Assembly (NCBI RefSeq): GCF_007665395.1
Contig: NZ_VDND01000001.1
Coordinates: forward strand, 1 to 64,000
Reading direction: 5' to 3'
DNA length: 64,000 nucleotides
From: Pseudomonas oryzihabitans
GTDB lineage: Bacteria; Pseudomonadota; Gammaproteobacteria; Pseudomonadales; Pseudomonadaceae
Position numbers and translations under genes: made by a program. This document shows positions 47,567-56,844 of the stretch, piece by piece. Under the pieces are notes generated by a model that searched no databases, had not been told where the DNA came from, and saw nothing but the letters and a program-made list of their open reading frames with translations. Each line of letters begins with the position of its first letter. The first letter of the stretch is position 1.

Positions 47567-48085
47567 TCACTCGCTGGCGGCGGGCTTGGCGGCGGTGGCC
47601 TTGGCCCGCGAGGCCCGGGGCTTCTTCGGCGTGGCCGGCGCTGCACCTACGCCAGTCGCTTCGACCGTAGCCTCCTGCTTGGCCTTGCTTGCCGGGGCCT
47701 TGCTCGCCGAGGCCTTGCTGGCGGCGGGCTTGCTGGCGCTGGGCTTCACCGCCTGCTTGGCCTTGGACACCACCTTCTTGGCCGCCGACTCGACCTTCTC
47801 GGTCACCGACTCACCGGCAGCCGCGGCTTCGGTGGCGGCCTTCTCGCTGCCACTCTTGGTCTTGCCGGTGGTGCTGGCCTTGGGTGCCGCAGCCTTGCCG
47901 GTAGCAGCGCCGGCCTTGGTCGCCCGCGGCTTCTTGGTGGCGGTCTTCTTCGCCACGCCTTCCTGCTCGGCTTCGTAGAGACGGGTGGCCAGCTCCCAGT
48001 GGCGGTCGTGTTCGTGGGCCGGCCGTCCTTCGGACTCCCAGATCTGATAGGCGAGCTGCTGAATGCGTTCGTCTTTTTGGGTCAT
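47567..48085 (-). CDS. DUF2934 protein with histone H1-like Lys/Ala tail
   Basis: A 172-residue protein. Residues 1 to about 40 are a DUF2934 domain (QLAYQIWESEGRPAHEHDRH). From about 45 on is an Ala/Lys/Thr/Ser-rich, strongly basic low-complexity tail with SKAxASK-type repeats, like the C-termini of AlgP or histone H1 that coat DNA. Its ATG overlaps the treY stop by 4 bp. Function unknown; DNA or polyanion binding by the tail is inferred. Confidence 0.82.
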   Translation of the reverse strand: MTQKDERIQQLAYQIWESEGRPAHEHDRHWELATRLYEAEQEGVAKKTATKKPRATKAGAATGKAAAPKASTTGKTKSGSEKAATEAAAAGESVTEKVESAAKKVVSKAKQAVKPSASKPAASKASASKAPASKAKQEATVEATGVGAAPATPKKPRASRAKATAAKPAASE

Positions 48086-50889
48086 TGCGGTGCGGCTCCT
48101 TGAGTGATGTCTTGTGTGCTGAGCAATCCAAGCGGAAAACGTGCCAGAACCTCGCCGACAGAAAGCTCTTTCTTCTGGTGATGGACAGATGCGGGGGCAA
48201 AAGTTTCCCCGAAACGGTACATGGACAAGGTTTCCGGAAGTTTTATCCGGGTGTCCTGCCAGGCATCCGCAGAAAAACCGAGAGAGCCGGCGTCTGCCAG
48301 CAGGTCGGAGGCATGCACCGGGACGATGACGATCACCGCCTCTTGCTCCCAGGTCCGCGCGAAGGCGAGGACCTGGTCGGCCTTGGCGCCCACCACGCTG
48401 AGCGGCAGGTAGCGGCCGGCGGTGAACAGCTGGGGCAGCTGCTTGCGCAGCTGCAGCACGCTGGCCAGTACCTGCTGCTTGACCTCGCCGCTCTGCCAGT
48501 CGGCCAGGGCCGCGGACACGGAGGTGGAGTTCTCCAGCGCGCGCTGGCGGGGCGCGTAGTCCACCGCACGGCGGTTGTCCGGCTCCACCAGACTGAAGTC
48601 CCAGAATTCGCCGCCCTGATAGAGATCCGGGACGCCGGGTGCGGTGTTGCGCAACAGCAGCTGGACCAAGCCATTCAAGGCGCCCGCCGGGGCCAGCTCG
48701 CGCACGGCGGCGATGATCTCGCTGCGCAGCGAGCGATACTGGTCATCGGTGAGCAGACCTTCAAGGAAGGCCTTGCAGGCGGCTTCGTAGTCGCCGTTCG
48801 GCGCCCACCAATCCGACTCCAGCTTCTCTTCGCGCAGGGCCTTTTCCTGCCACTGCTGCAGGCGCTCCAGATAGGCTTGCAGGCCCTGCTGGTCATCGGC
48901 TTCCAGCGCCAGCGGCCAGCTGGCCAGCAGGGTCTGGTACAGCATGAGTTCATCACCCGAGGTAGGGGCCGGTGCCTCGTTCCATTCGCCGCGCAGGGGC
49001 GCGGCCTGTTCCATCCAGCGACGGACCTGGGCGATGTAGGCGTCCGGGCGCTCCGAGACCACCGCCAGGCGCGCGCGGGTGTCCTCGCCACGCTTGTGGT
49101 CGTGGGTCGCGGTGGTCAGCATGTTGCGCGGGAAGTGCTCGGCACGCCAGCCGCTGGCCTCGTGGAAGGCGCTGACCGGCTGGGCGAAATGCTGGGGATC
49201 GAAGCCCACGTCATTGCGCGACAGCAGCGGCGCGGAGCGGTAGCAGGCGGTGTCCTCCACGGCCTTGGCGGCGATCGGCGAGGTGAGCTGCTGGAACTTG
49301 GTGATGGCGCGGCGCTGCTCGCGACGGGCCAGGCTACCCACCGGCTTGTGGCGGGGAGCCTCGCCGCCGAGCCAGGCCCGCAGCTGCTCGAGCAGCGGTT
49401 GCTCTGCCTCGCTGACGTGGGGCCGCGCCGCCTCCAGGGCGGTGTCGAACCACTGGGCATCGTGACCGACGAATCCGGCCGCGCCAGCGTAGGTGCGGTA
49501 GACCTTGAACTGCACGATCAGCTCCAGCAGTACCCGGCGAATGGCGCCCTGGCTGGTGTCACGGGTGCGCCAGTCCTGTTGGGCCAGCAGGTGCAAGGTA
49601 TGCACCGCCGACTCGAATTCGCTGTTCAGCGCCGTGGTGAGCACCAGGCGCCGCGCTTCCCGCACCTCTTCGAGGAAGTCCTCGGTGCGCCCGGTGGTCT
49701 CCGCCCAGAACGTCCGCAGCGGCGCTTCGCCACGGGCATCGTGCTGGACCGCCGAGACCTCGTTCATGAATTCGTAGCCGGTGGTGCCGTCGATGCCCCA
49801 GCCTTCGCGCAGCTGTTCGCCTTCGGCGAGGATCTTCTCGATGTAGATGGGGAAGCCATCTTCCGGCGCGCCACCGCTGCGGCTGGCGCACAGCTCGTCG
49901 ACGCGGCGGCGCAGCTTGCGGCAGTAAGCACGCGGATTGGCCAGGCCGTCGATGTGGTCCAGGCGCAGGCCGTCGAGCAGGCCTTCGCCGATTAGGCGGA
50001 AGATCAGCGAATGGGTCTCCTCGAAGACCTCGTGGCGCTCCATGCGCAGGCCACCCAGCTCGGTGATGTCGAAGAAGCGCCGCCAGTTGATGTCGTCCGA
50101 GGCGGTGCGCCAGCTGGCCAGGCGGTAGTGCTGGCTTTCCAGCAGGGCGTGCAGGCGTTCCTGGTTGGCTGCCTGGCTGCCGTCGAATGCGGCGATGGCC
50201 TTGTCGATGGCGGCGGCGACGGCCGGGTCCTTGGCGGCATCCGCCAGCTGGCGCTGGGCGCCGCGGGCTTCGTCCAGGTCCTTGGCACGGGCCGAGAAGG
50301 CGTCGGCGAACAGGCTCAGCTGCGGCAGGTCGCTCTCGCGCAGAATCTGGCCATAGGTACCAGGGTTGATCGGGAAGTGATGGGCGTAGTACTCCACGCG
50401 GAAGGCACCTTTCTCCGCATCGAACACCAGCTTGAGTTCACCGGCCTGCAGCACGTTGCCATAGGCATCGCCCAGGAAGGGCAGCAGCACCTGGCCCTGC
50501 AGATCGGGGTCCGGACCGTACCAGTTGATATCGTAGAAGCCCGCATAGCGGCTCTGGCGGCCCCATTCGAGGATGTCCAGCCACCAGGCGTTCTCCGAGC
50601 CGCCCACGTTAGTGTGGTTGGGCACGAAGTCGGCGATCAGGCCCATGCCGTGCTCGCGCAGGCGGGCGACCAGGCGCCGCAGCGCCTCCTCGCCGCCCAG
50701 CTCCGGGTTGACCCGGGTCGGGTCGACCACGTCGTAGCCGTGCACGGAGCCGGCGCGGGCGGTGGTGATGGGGGAAGCGTAGAAATGACTGATACCCAGC
50801 TTGGCGTAGTACGCCACCAGGGGCAGGGCATCGTCGAAGGTGAAGTCCTTGTGGAACTGCAGGCGTACGGTAGCGCGCAAGCGACTCAT
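48082..50889 (-). CDS. treY: Maltooligosyl trehalose synthase
   Basis: GH13_26 intramolecular transglycosidase of 935 residues that turns the reducing end of a maltooligosaccharide into a trehalosyl end. Motifs: YASPITTARAGSVHGYDVVD near the N-terminus, LIADFVPNHTNV, nucleophile region GLRLDHIDGLANP, acid/base IYIEKILAEGEQL and TATHDHKRGEDTRAR. Lies in treZ-malQ-treY-DUF2934, all joined by 4-bp overlaps. TreZ then releases trehalose. Confidence 0.96.
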   Translation of the reverse strand: MSRLRATVRLQFHKDFTFDDALPLVAYYAKLGISHFYASPITTARAGSVHGYDVVDPTRVNPELGGEEALRRLVARLREHGMGLIADFVPNHTNVGGSENAWWLDILEWGRQSRYAGFYDINWYGPDPDLQGQVLLPFLGDAYGNVLQAGELKLVFDAEKGAFRVEYYAHHFPINPGTYGQILRESDLPQLSLFADAFSARAKDLDEARGAQRQLADAAKDPAVAAAIDKAIAAFDGSQAANQERLHALLESQHYRLASWRTASDDINWRRFFDITELGGLRMERHEVFEETHSLIFRLIGEGLLDGLRLDHIDGLANPRAYCRKLRRRVDELCASRSGGAPEDGFPIYIEKILAEGEQLREGWGIDGTTGYEFMNEVSAVQHDARGEAPLRTFWAETTGRTEDFLEEVREARRLVLTTALNSEFESAVHTLHLLAQQDWRTRDTSQGAIRRVLLELIVQFKVYRTYAGAAGFVGHDAQWFDTALEAARPHVSEAEQPLLEQLRAWLGGEAPRHKPVGSLARREQRRAITKFQQLTSPIAAKAVEDTACYRSAPLLSRNDVGFDPQHFAQPVSAFHEASGWRAEHFPRNMLTTATHDHKRGEDTRARLAVVSERPDAYIAQVRRWMEQAAPLRGEWNEAPAPTSGDELMLYQTLLASWPLALEADDQQGLQAYLERLQQWQEKALREEKLESDWWAPNGDYEAACKAFLEGLLTDDQYRSLRSEIIAAVRELAPAGALNGLVQLLLRNTAPGVPDLYQGGEFWDFSLVEPDNRRAVDYAPRQRALENSTSVSAALADWQSGEVKQQVLASVLQLRKQLPQLFTAGRYLPLSVVGAKADQVLAFARTWEQEAVIVIVPVHASDLLADAGSLGFSADAWQDTRIKLPETLSMYRFGETFAPASVHHQKKELSVGEVLARFPLGLLSTQDITQGAAPQ

Positions 50890-52952
50890 CGAGTGTTCTC
50901 CGGGTTGTTACGAGCAGTGCTCAGCACGCTTAGGCGACGGTCAGGGGTGGCAGCGTCCAGCAGGCGGTCCGCCGGAGCGTCCCAGCGGCGCAGCCAATTG
51001 GGGTGTTCGTTGGTGGTGCCGGGCAGGTTGGCCTGTTCCAGTTGGCCCAGGGCGTCCTCCACCGGCAGGATGATCAGGGGCGCCGGGGTGCGGCCGATGA
51101 AGTCGATGGCGGCGTCCACCGCGGCCTCGACGTTGTCGACGCTGGTGTCGTCCAGGTGCAGCACCTTGGCCAGGTGCTGGCGATCCTCGGCGCGTTCGGT
51201 CAGCTGGTCTTCGCGGCTAGTGCCGTCCGGCAGCAGGCCGAGCTCTTCCTGCCAGTCGGCGTCGCGGCCCTGCCACCAACCGGTGAGGGTCGGCAGGTCG
51301 TGGGTGGTGGGCATGCCCATGGCGGAGTCCGACCATTGCGCCGCCGGCTTGAAGGCCTTGCCGTCGCGCTCGAACAGCAGCACCTGCATGCCCATGATGG
51401 CGCGCTCGGCCAGGCGTTCACGGAAGCCTTCCGGCACCGTGCCCAGGTCTTCGCCCATGACCACGCAGCGATGGCGCCAGGACTCCAGGGCGACCAGGCG
51501 CAGCAGGTCGTCGATGGGGTAGGAGAGATAGGCGCCATCGGCCGGGGAGGCGCCTTCGGGCACCAGCCACAGCCGTTGCAGGCCCATGACGTGATCGATG
51601 CGCACGCCACCGGCATGGGCGAAGTTGGCCCGGAGCATCTCGATGAAGGCGCGGAAGCCATGCTTGACCATGCCGGTGGGCGAGAAGGCGGAAATGCCCC
51701 AGCCCTGGCCCTTCTGGTTGAGCAGGTCCGGCGGGCAACCGACGGTCACCGAGGCCAGCAACTCTTCCTGGCGACTCCAGGCCTGGCTGCCACCGCCGTC
51801 CGCGCCCACGGCGATGTCGGCGATCAGGCCGATGCGCATCCCGGAGTCGCGGCACTGCGCCTGGGCGGCGGACAGGCCTTCGCTGGCCAGCCACTGGGTG
51901 AAGGCATAGAACTCCACGTCCTGGGCATGGCGCTCGGCGAATTCGGCCACGGCCGGGTTGCGCGGGTCGCGATACTGCTGCGGCCAATGCTGCCAGCTGG
52001 GCGAGGCCTCGCCCTGGGTGAAGGAGGCATGCAGGGCCTCGAAGCGGCAGTGGTTCTCCAGGGCTTCTCCGCCCTCGCGGCGGAAGGCTTCGAAGCGCTC
52101 GCGCAGATCGCCGGCGGCGGTGCGGAAGTCCAGGTGCAGGGTGCGCAACAGGCGCAGCCGCAGCCTGGCCAATGCCGGCCAATCGATCAGTTCCAGCTGC
52201 TCCAGGCGCTCGGCTTCCGTCTCCAGGCCGGCACGTTGCATCGCCTGCTGCACGCGCTCGGCGCCGAAGACCAGCTCGGGCGCGGCATAGAGCACGTTGA
52301 AGAAGACCCGGCTGGAAGGCGAGTAGGGACTGTAGCGACTGCCATCTGCGCTGAACATGGCGTGCAGCGGACTGATGGCCAGGGCATCGGCGCCCTTGGC
52401 GGCCGCGGCCTTGGCCAACTGCACCAGACCCTGCAGATCCCCCGCGCCGCTACCACCGGTACGTCTCAAGCTATAGAGCTGTACCGCGAGACCCCACAGC
52501 CGAGCCTGGTCGTCGCCCGTGGCGTCGGCGATGGTGTAGCAGCGCTCCGGTGCCACGGCCAGGGTCAGGCGCTGGCCGTCGATCTCCGCCTGGTGGTAAC
52601 CGGGCGCCGCGATGGCGGCGAGCTGGCCCTGGGCATCGACGGTACCGTCGAGGCGCTGGCCGTCTTCCAGGTGCACCTGGTAGCGCACGCCGCTCTTGAA
52701 CTGATCCGGTGTTCCCACCGGCTTGCCCACCACCGCGGTGATCAGCGGTGGCAGGTGGTGCTTGTCGCCGACCTCGGCCAGCTTGCGCAGACTGGCGTCG
52801 ATGTCGGCTTCGCTGTCGGCCGGCAGGTCGATGGCCTTGAGCAGGTTGCGCAGTGCCTCAGGGCTAACCCGCTGACGTTGGCCATCGTAGGCGGTCCATT
52901 CGATGGCGATGCCGGCCGCCTTGGCCAGCTGTTCCAGGCGATCCTCGCTCAT
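50886..52952 (-). CDS. malQ: 4-alpha-glucanotransferase (amylomaltase)
   Basis: GH77 disproportionating enzyme of 688 residues, rearranging maltooligosaccharides. It has an N-terminal extension typical of proteobacterial MalQ, then SPYSPSSRVFFNVLY, nucleophile region GVRIDHVMGLQRLWLVPEG, acid/base VVMGEDLGTVPEGF and THDLPTLTGWWQG. It sits between treZ and treY with ATGA overlaps on both sides, which implies that chain-length adjustment is coupled to trehalose production. Confidence 0.95.
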   Translation of the reverse strand: MSEDRLEQLAKAAGIAIEWTAYDGQRQRVSPEALRNLLKAIDLPADSEADIDASLRKLAEVGDKHHLPPLITAVVGKPVGTPDQFKSGVRYQVHLEDGQRLDGTVDAQGQLAAIAAPGYHQAEIDGQRLTLAVAPERCYTIADATGDDQARLWGLAVQLYSLRRTGGSGAGDLQGLVQLAKAAAAKGADALAISPLHAMFSADGSRYSPYSPSSRVFFNVLYAAPELVFGAERVQQAMQRAGLETEAERLEQLELIDWPALARLRLRLLRTLHLDFRTAAGDLRERFEAFRREGGEALENHCRFEALHASFTQGEASPSWQHWPQQYRDPRNPAVAEFAERHAQDVEFYAFTQWLASEGLSAAQAQCRDSGMRIGLIADIAVGADGGGSQAWSRQEELLASVTVGCPPDLLNQKGQGWGISAFSPTGMVKHGFRAFIEMLRANFAHAGGVRIDHVMGLQRLWLVPEGASPADGAYLSYPIDDLLRLVALESWRHRCVVMGEDLGTVPEGFRERLAERAIMGMQVLLFERDGKAFKPAAQWSDSAMGMPTTHDLPTLTGWWQGRDADWQEELGLLPDGTSREDQLTERAEDRQHLAKVLHLDDTSVDNVEAAVDAAIDFIGRTPAPLIILPVEDALGQLEQANLPGTTNEHPNWLRRWDAPADRLLDAATPDRRLSVLSTARNNPENTR

Positions 52953-54754
52953 GCCTTTTTCTCCAGCCAGACCAGGGCCGTGTGGGCGGGCAACTGCCCG
53001 TCCTGGCGTTGCGCGAGGGCGTCGGTGGCGCTGCCATGCAGCAGCTCGCCAGCGGATGGCTCGGTCACCGCGACCGCCTCTTCGCTGAGGTTGAGTTCGA
53101 TGGTCAGGTGACTGCCATCGGCCAGGGTCCAGCGGGCGCGCACCGCACGGTCGGCCAGTGCCTCGGCGCCGGCCGCGCGGGCACCTTCCAGGCGCGGGAA
53201 GAGTTCCTTGCGGCGGATCTCCAGCAATTCCCGATAGAGCCCCAGCCAGGCCGCATGGTCGGGCTGGTCGGCTTCGCCGAAGTTGGGCTTGGAATCCTCG
53301 AAGGTCTTCGGCGCGTTCGGGTCAGGGATCTGCTGGCGATGTTCTTCGCTGGTGAAGAAATCGAAATCCTTGAACTCGTTACGACGTCCGTCGCGCACCA
53401 GTTCCGCCAGTTCGTCGTTGTGGCTGGTGAAGAACAGGAAGGGCTGGCGACTACCCCATTCCTCGCCGATGAACAGCAGTGGGATCATGGGGCTGAGCAG
53501 CAGCAGGGCGGTGGCCGCGCGCAGGGCCGGCTCCGGGGCGAGGCGGGTCAGGCGTTCGCCGAAGGCCCGGTTGCCGACCTGGTCGTGGTTCTGCAGGAAG
53601 ACGATGAAGGCCGAGGCGGGCAGCTCGGCGCTCGGTTCTCCGCGCGCCTTGCCATGGCGAGTCTGTTCACCCTGGTAGATGAAGCCTTCGCCCAGGCAGC
53701 GCACCAGCTTGGTGGTGGCATCCTGGGTGAAGTCCTTGTAATAGCCTTCGTCTTCGCCGGTCAGCAGCGGGTGGATGACATTGTGCCAATCGTCCGTCCA
53801 CTGGGCGTTGTAGTGCTTGCCGCCGAGCAGGGTGGCGGTGTTGTCCTCGTTCTCCAGCATCAGGTGCACGTGGCGGCCGGACTCCACGGTGGCGCGGATC
53901 TCCTCGGCCATCTCTTCGAGGAAGCCCTTGTCGTTGATGGCGTGCACGGCGTCGAATCTCAGGCCGTCGAAGCGGTACTCCATCAGCCACATCAGGGCGT
54001 TGTCGATGAAGTAGCGGCGCACCGCGTCCTGGCGGAAGTCGATGGCGGCGCCCCAGGGCGTATGGATGTCTTCGCGGAAGAAGCGCTCGGCGTAGGCATG
54101 CAGGTAGTTGCCGTCCGGGCCGAAGTGGTTGTAGACCACGTCCAGGTAGACCATCACGCCATGGGCGTGGGCGGTGTCGATCAGCGACTTGAGGTCGTCC
54201 GGGGTGCCGTAGGAGGCTTCCACCGCGTAGGGCAGGACGCCGTCGTAGCCCCAGTTGCGACCACCGGGGAATTCGGACAACGGCATCAGTTCGATGGCGG
54301 TGATGCCCAGCGCAGCCAGGCGCGGCACCAGCTTTTCGACTCCGGAAAAGCCGCCGAGGGTGCCGACGTGCAATTCGTAGATGACGCTCTCGTGCCAGGG
54401 CCGGCCGCTCCACTCCACGGTCTGCCAGTGGTAGGTGGTGGGGTCGATGACGATGCTCGGCTCGTGCACGTCGCCGGCCTGGGCGCGGGAGGCCGGATCC
54501 GGCACCAGCAGGTCGCCGATCTGGTAGCGGTAGCGGGTACCGGCACCACATTGAGCCTCGACGGCGAACCAGCCATCGGCCTGGCGCTCCAGCGGCAGGG
54601 TCATGCCGCCTTCCAGCGCCACCGACACGGCATCGGCGCTGGGCGCCCAGAAATGGAACAGGGTGCGGTCCTTGCTCACCAGAGTGGCACCGGCACGGGT
54701 CTGCCAGGCGTAGCCCCCGGTCACCGCGGCTGCGTCGCGCGAAATATCAGTCAT
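52949..54754 (-). CDS. treZ: Malto-oligosyltrehalose trehalohydrolase
   Basis: GH13_10 hydrolase of 601 residues releasing trehalose from maltooligosyl trehalose. CBM48-like N-terminus (FHFWAPSADAVSVALEGG), HVGTLGGFSGVEKLVPRL, nucleophile region GLRFDAVHAINDKGF, LENEDNTATLLGG and LQNHDQVGNRAFGERL. Start MTDISRDAAAVTGG (54754); an upstream in-frame ATG at 54793 lies in the glgA/treZ spacer. First gene of the treZ-malQ-treY-DUF2934 unit, 159 bp downstream of glgA with two inverted repeats between. Confidence 0.95.
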   Translation of the reverse strand: MTDISRDAAAVTGGYAWQTRAGATLVSKDRTLFHFWAPSADAVSVALEGGMTLPLERQADGWFAVEAQCGAGTRYRYQIGDLLVPDPASRAQAGDVHEPSIVIDPTTYHWQTVEWSGRPWHESVIYELHVGTLGGFSGVEKLVPRLAALGITAIELMPLSEFPGGRNWGYDGVLPYAVEASYGTPDDLKSLIDTAHAHGVMVYLDVVYNHFGPDGNYLHAYAERFFREDIHTPWGAAIDFRQDAVRRYFIDNALMWLMEYRFDGLRFDAVHAINDKGFLEEMAEEIRATVESGRHVHLMLENEDNTATLLGGKHYNAQWTDDWHNVIHPLLTGEDEGYYKDFTQDATTKLVRCLGEGFIYQGEQTRHGKARGEPSAELPASAFIVFLQNHDQVGNRAFGERLTRLAPEPALRAATALLLLSPMIPLLFIGEEWGSRQPFLFFTSHNDELAELVRDGRRNEFKDFDFFTSEEHRQQIPDPNAPKTFEDSKPNFGEADQPDHAAWLGLYRELLEIRRKELFPRLEGARAAGAEALADRAVRARWTLADGSHLTIELNLSEEAVAVTEPSAGELLHGSATDALAQRQDGQLPAHTALVWLEKKA

Positions 54755-54792
54755 GGATGGAGAACTCCCGAAACCGGACGGCAGAAAAGGCA

Positions 54793-54811
54793 CTGCGGCC
54801 CAGGTGGCCGC
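54793..54811 (-). terminator. Possible terminator between glgA and treZ
   Basis: Minus-strand arms CTGCGGCC and GGCCGCAG with a short loop, followed by TGCCTTTTCTG. It lies after a 13-bp inverted repeat (54855-54898), so glgA transcripts may partly end here. Confidence 0.45.
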
Positions 54812-54854
54812 AGTTGCTGTTATGACCGGTGAGAGTTGCTCAAAGTTGAGCGGG

Positions 54855-54898
54855 ACAAGCGCTTTTCGTCGGTCTTTTGGCGAGGGAAAAGCGCTTGT
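54855..54898. promoter_or_regulatory. Paired AAGCGCTT inverted repeat upstream of treZ
   Basis: Perfect 13-bp arms ACAAGCGCTTTTC (54855-54867) and GAAAAGCGCTTGT (54886-54898), 18 nt apart. Each arm contains the self-complementary octamer AAGCGCTT, the core of many LacI-family operators, 32 bp apart. No U-tract follows on the minus strand. Either a two-site operator for treZ or an mRNA hairpin. Confidence 0.45.
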
Positions 54899-54913
54899 TA
54901 GCCACGTCTGGCG

Positions 54914-56497
54914 TCAGGCGCCGACGTGCCGCTCCTGCTGAGCGGTGGCCTGGAGCAGATCGAGGTACAGCTCGGCATAGGGCTTGGCGCAGGCGGACCA
55001 GAAGAAGGGACCCTGCATGGCCCGGCGACGCATGGCGTTGAGCAGGTCCTGGCGCTCGAAAACCCCCAGGGCACGGTCGATGGCGCTGAGGTAGTTGTCC
55101 AGCGACAATGGGCTGAACAGGAAGCCGGTGGTGCCATCTTCGATGCTGTCGGCCAGGCCGCCCGTGCGGGTGGCGATCGGCAGGGAGGCGAAGCGCTGGG
55201 CATACATCTGGCTCAGGCCGCACGGCTCGAAACGCGACGGCATCAGCAGGAAGTCGCTACCGGCGTACATGCGCCGCGCTTCGGTCTCGCAGAAGCCGAT
55301 GTGGGCACTAACGCGACCGGGATGACGCAGCGCCAGCGCGCGTACCTGCCGCTCGATGTGCGGCTCGCCGCAACCGATGATCATCAGCTGACCGCCACGG
55401 GCGACAATGTGGTCGGCGGCCTCGATGGTCAGGTCGATGCCCTTTTGCTGCACCAGACGGGACACCACCGCGAACAGCGGGCCGTTGGACGGCTCGAGGC
55501 CGAATTCCTCGCGGATGTGGGCCGCGTTGACCGCCTTGCCGTCCCAGTCCTCTTCCGCGAAGCTCTGGGTCAGGTGCGGATCGCTGCAGGCGCTCCAGTT
55601 GTCATCGATGCCATTGAGCAGCCCGGTGAGCTTGCCCTGGCGCGCCTTGACCTGCAGCAGCCCTTCCAGCCCATAGCCGAATTCCGGCGTGGTGATTTCC
55701 TGGGCATAGGTATGGCTGACGGTGGTGATGTGGTCGGCGTAGACCAGGCCGGCCTTGAGGAAGGACACCTTGCCCCAGAACTCCAGCCCTTCCATCTGGA
55801 AGGCATGCTCGGGGATGTCCAGCTCGGCCAGCACCGAGGCCGGGAACAAGCCCTGGTAGGCCAGGTTGTGAATGGTGGTCAGGCAGGGCGTGCTGGAACC
55901 CTTCCAGCGCAGATAGCCCGCGGCGAGACCGGTCTGCCAGTCGTTGAGGTGCAGCAGGTCCGGCACCCAGCGGATGGAGGCGTCGCCCAGGGCGAAGTCG
56001 GCCGCGGCACTGGCCAGACGGCCGAAGCGGATGTGGTTGTCGGCCCAGTCGGCATTGTTCAGGTCGCCGTAGGGGTTGCCCGGCCGCTCATAGAGTTCCG
56101 GGCAGATCAGGACGTAGACGACCAGGCCGTCTTCCAGATTGACCCGGCCGATGTCGCAGGCCGGCATCGCGGCGCGCGCGGCGATGCGACCGACCATCTG
56201 CACGCGATCCTTGATCGCGGCCATGACCTGGCGGTAGCCGGGGATCAACACCCGGACGTCGTGGGAGGCGGCGAGGGCGCGGGGCAGGGCGCCGGACACC
56301 TCGCCCAGGCCACCGGCCTTGACGAAGTCGGAGATTTCCGGCGTCACGAAGAGAATACGCTTACGGCTTTCGACAACCGAGCTCAGCGTCAGCTGGGGCT
56401 CGTCGGTACGCTTGCGAGGAGAGCTGGATCTGGTGGTGCGAATGGCAGTTTCAACGGGCTCCAAGGCCCCAAATTTCCCCACGACGGCATTTGCCAT
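54914..56497 (-). CDS. glgA: Glycogen synthase
   Basis: GT5 glycogen synthase of 527 residues extending glucan from NDP-glucose. After about 50 extra N-terminal residues of low complexity comes the catalytic start RILFVTPEISDFVKAGGLGE with the KxGGL nucleotide-binding motif; then HLNDWQTGLAAGY, FAVVSRLVQQKGIDL, and the C-terminal MPSRFEPCGLSQMYAQRF with conserved Glu. Start MANAVVGKFG (56497) has GGGAG; ATG 56518 is an alternative. No glgC occurs in the window, so the ADP-glucose source is elsewhere or different. Confidence 0.94.
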   Translation of the reverse strand: MANAVVGKFGALEPVETAIRTTRSSSPRKRTDEPQLTLSSVVESRKRILFVTPEISDFVKAGGLGEVSGALPRALAASHDVRVLIPGYRQVMAAIKDRVQMVGRIAARAAMPACDIGRVNLEDGLVVYVLICPELYERPGNPYGDLNNADWADNHIRFGRLASAAADFALGDASIRWVPDLLHLNDWQTGLAAGYLRWKGSSTPCLTTIHNLAYQGLFPASVLAELDIPEHAFQMEGLEFWGKVSFLKAGLVYADHITTVSHTYAQEITTPEFGYGLEGLLQVKARQGKLTGLLNGIDDNWSACSDPHLTQSFAEEDWDGKAVNAAHIREEFGLEPSNGPLFAVVSRLVQQKGIDLTIEAADHIVARGGQLMIIGCGEPHIERQVRALALRHPGRVSAHIGFCETEARRMYAGSDFLLMPSRFEPCGLSQMYAQRFASLPIATRTGGLADSIEDGTTGFLFSPLSLDNYLSAIDRALGVFERQDLLNAMRRRAMQGPFFWSACAKPYAELYLDLLQATAQQERHVGA

Positions 56498-56844
56498 GGT
56501 GCGCTCCCAATGCAGCAAGTTCGAGACTGAGGGTTACCTAGTTGCTTCTTTCCTGAAGCTCGATGCTCCTGGTTCAAAAATGCCTACAGCCGAGCTGCTA
56601 CAGCCTTTTTGCCGGTCACCTCTTCTGAGATGTCTGGAGATGGGCGAGAACTGCTTCGCGGATTTCCAGATTGCTCTCGCACTGACTCTTGGACGACGTC
56701 ACAAGTTTCCCGCGTGAAGGTTGCGCGCTTATGTCCTATTGCCAGATGCGTGCCTGATCGCTACCGCTCACTCCTGGTGCGCTAAGGAATAAGTCGGTGA
56801 TGAATCGCTTGATGGCTACCAGATCGAAGAAAATGGCCGCAGAA
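56498..56844. other. Intergenic region between mscS-type gene and glgA
   Basis: About 350 bp without a supported gene; it should hold the glgA promoter on the minus strand. I see no clear terminator for the upstream channel gene and no strong palindrome. Short open frames here lack start signals and similarity. Confidence 0.4.

Noticed and set aside
51003..53111. 702-codon plus-strand open frame antisense to malQ/treZ
   Set aside because: Composition (Gly/Ala/Gln/His-rich) is that of a complement of a GC-rich gene, and the opposite strand carries full catalytic motifs of MalQ and TreZ.
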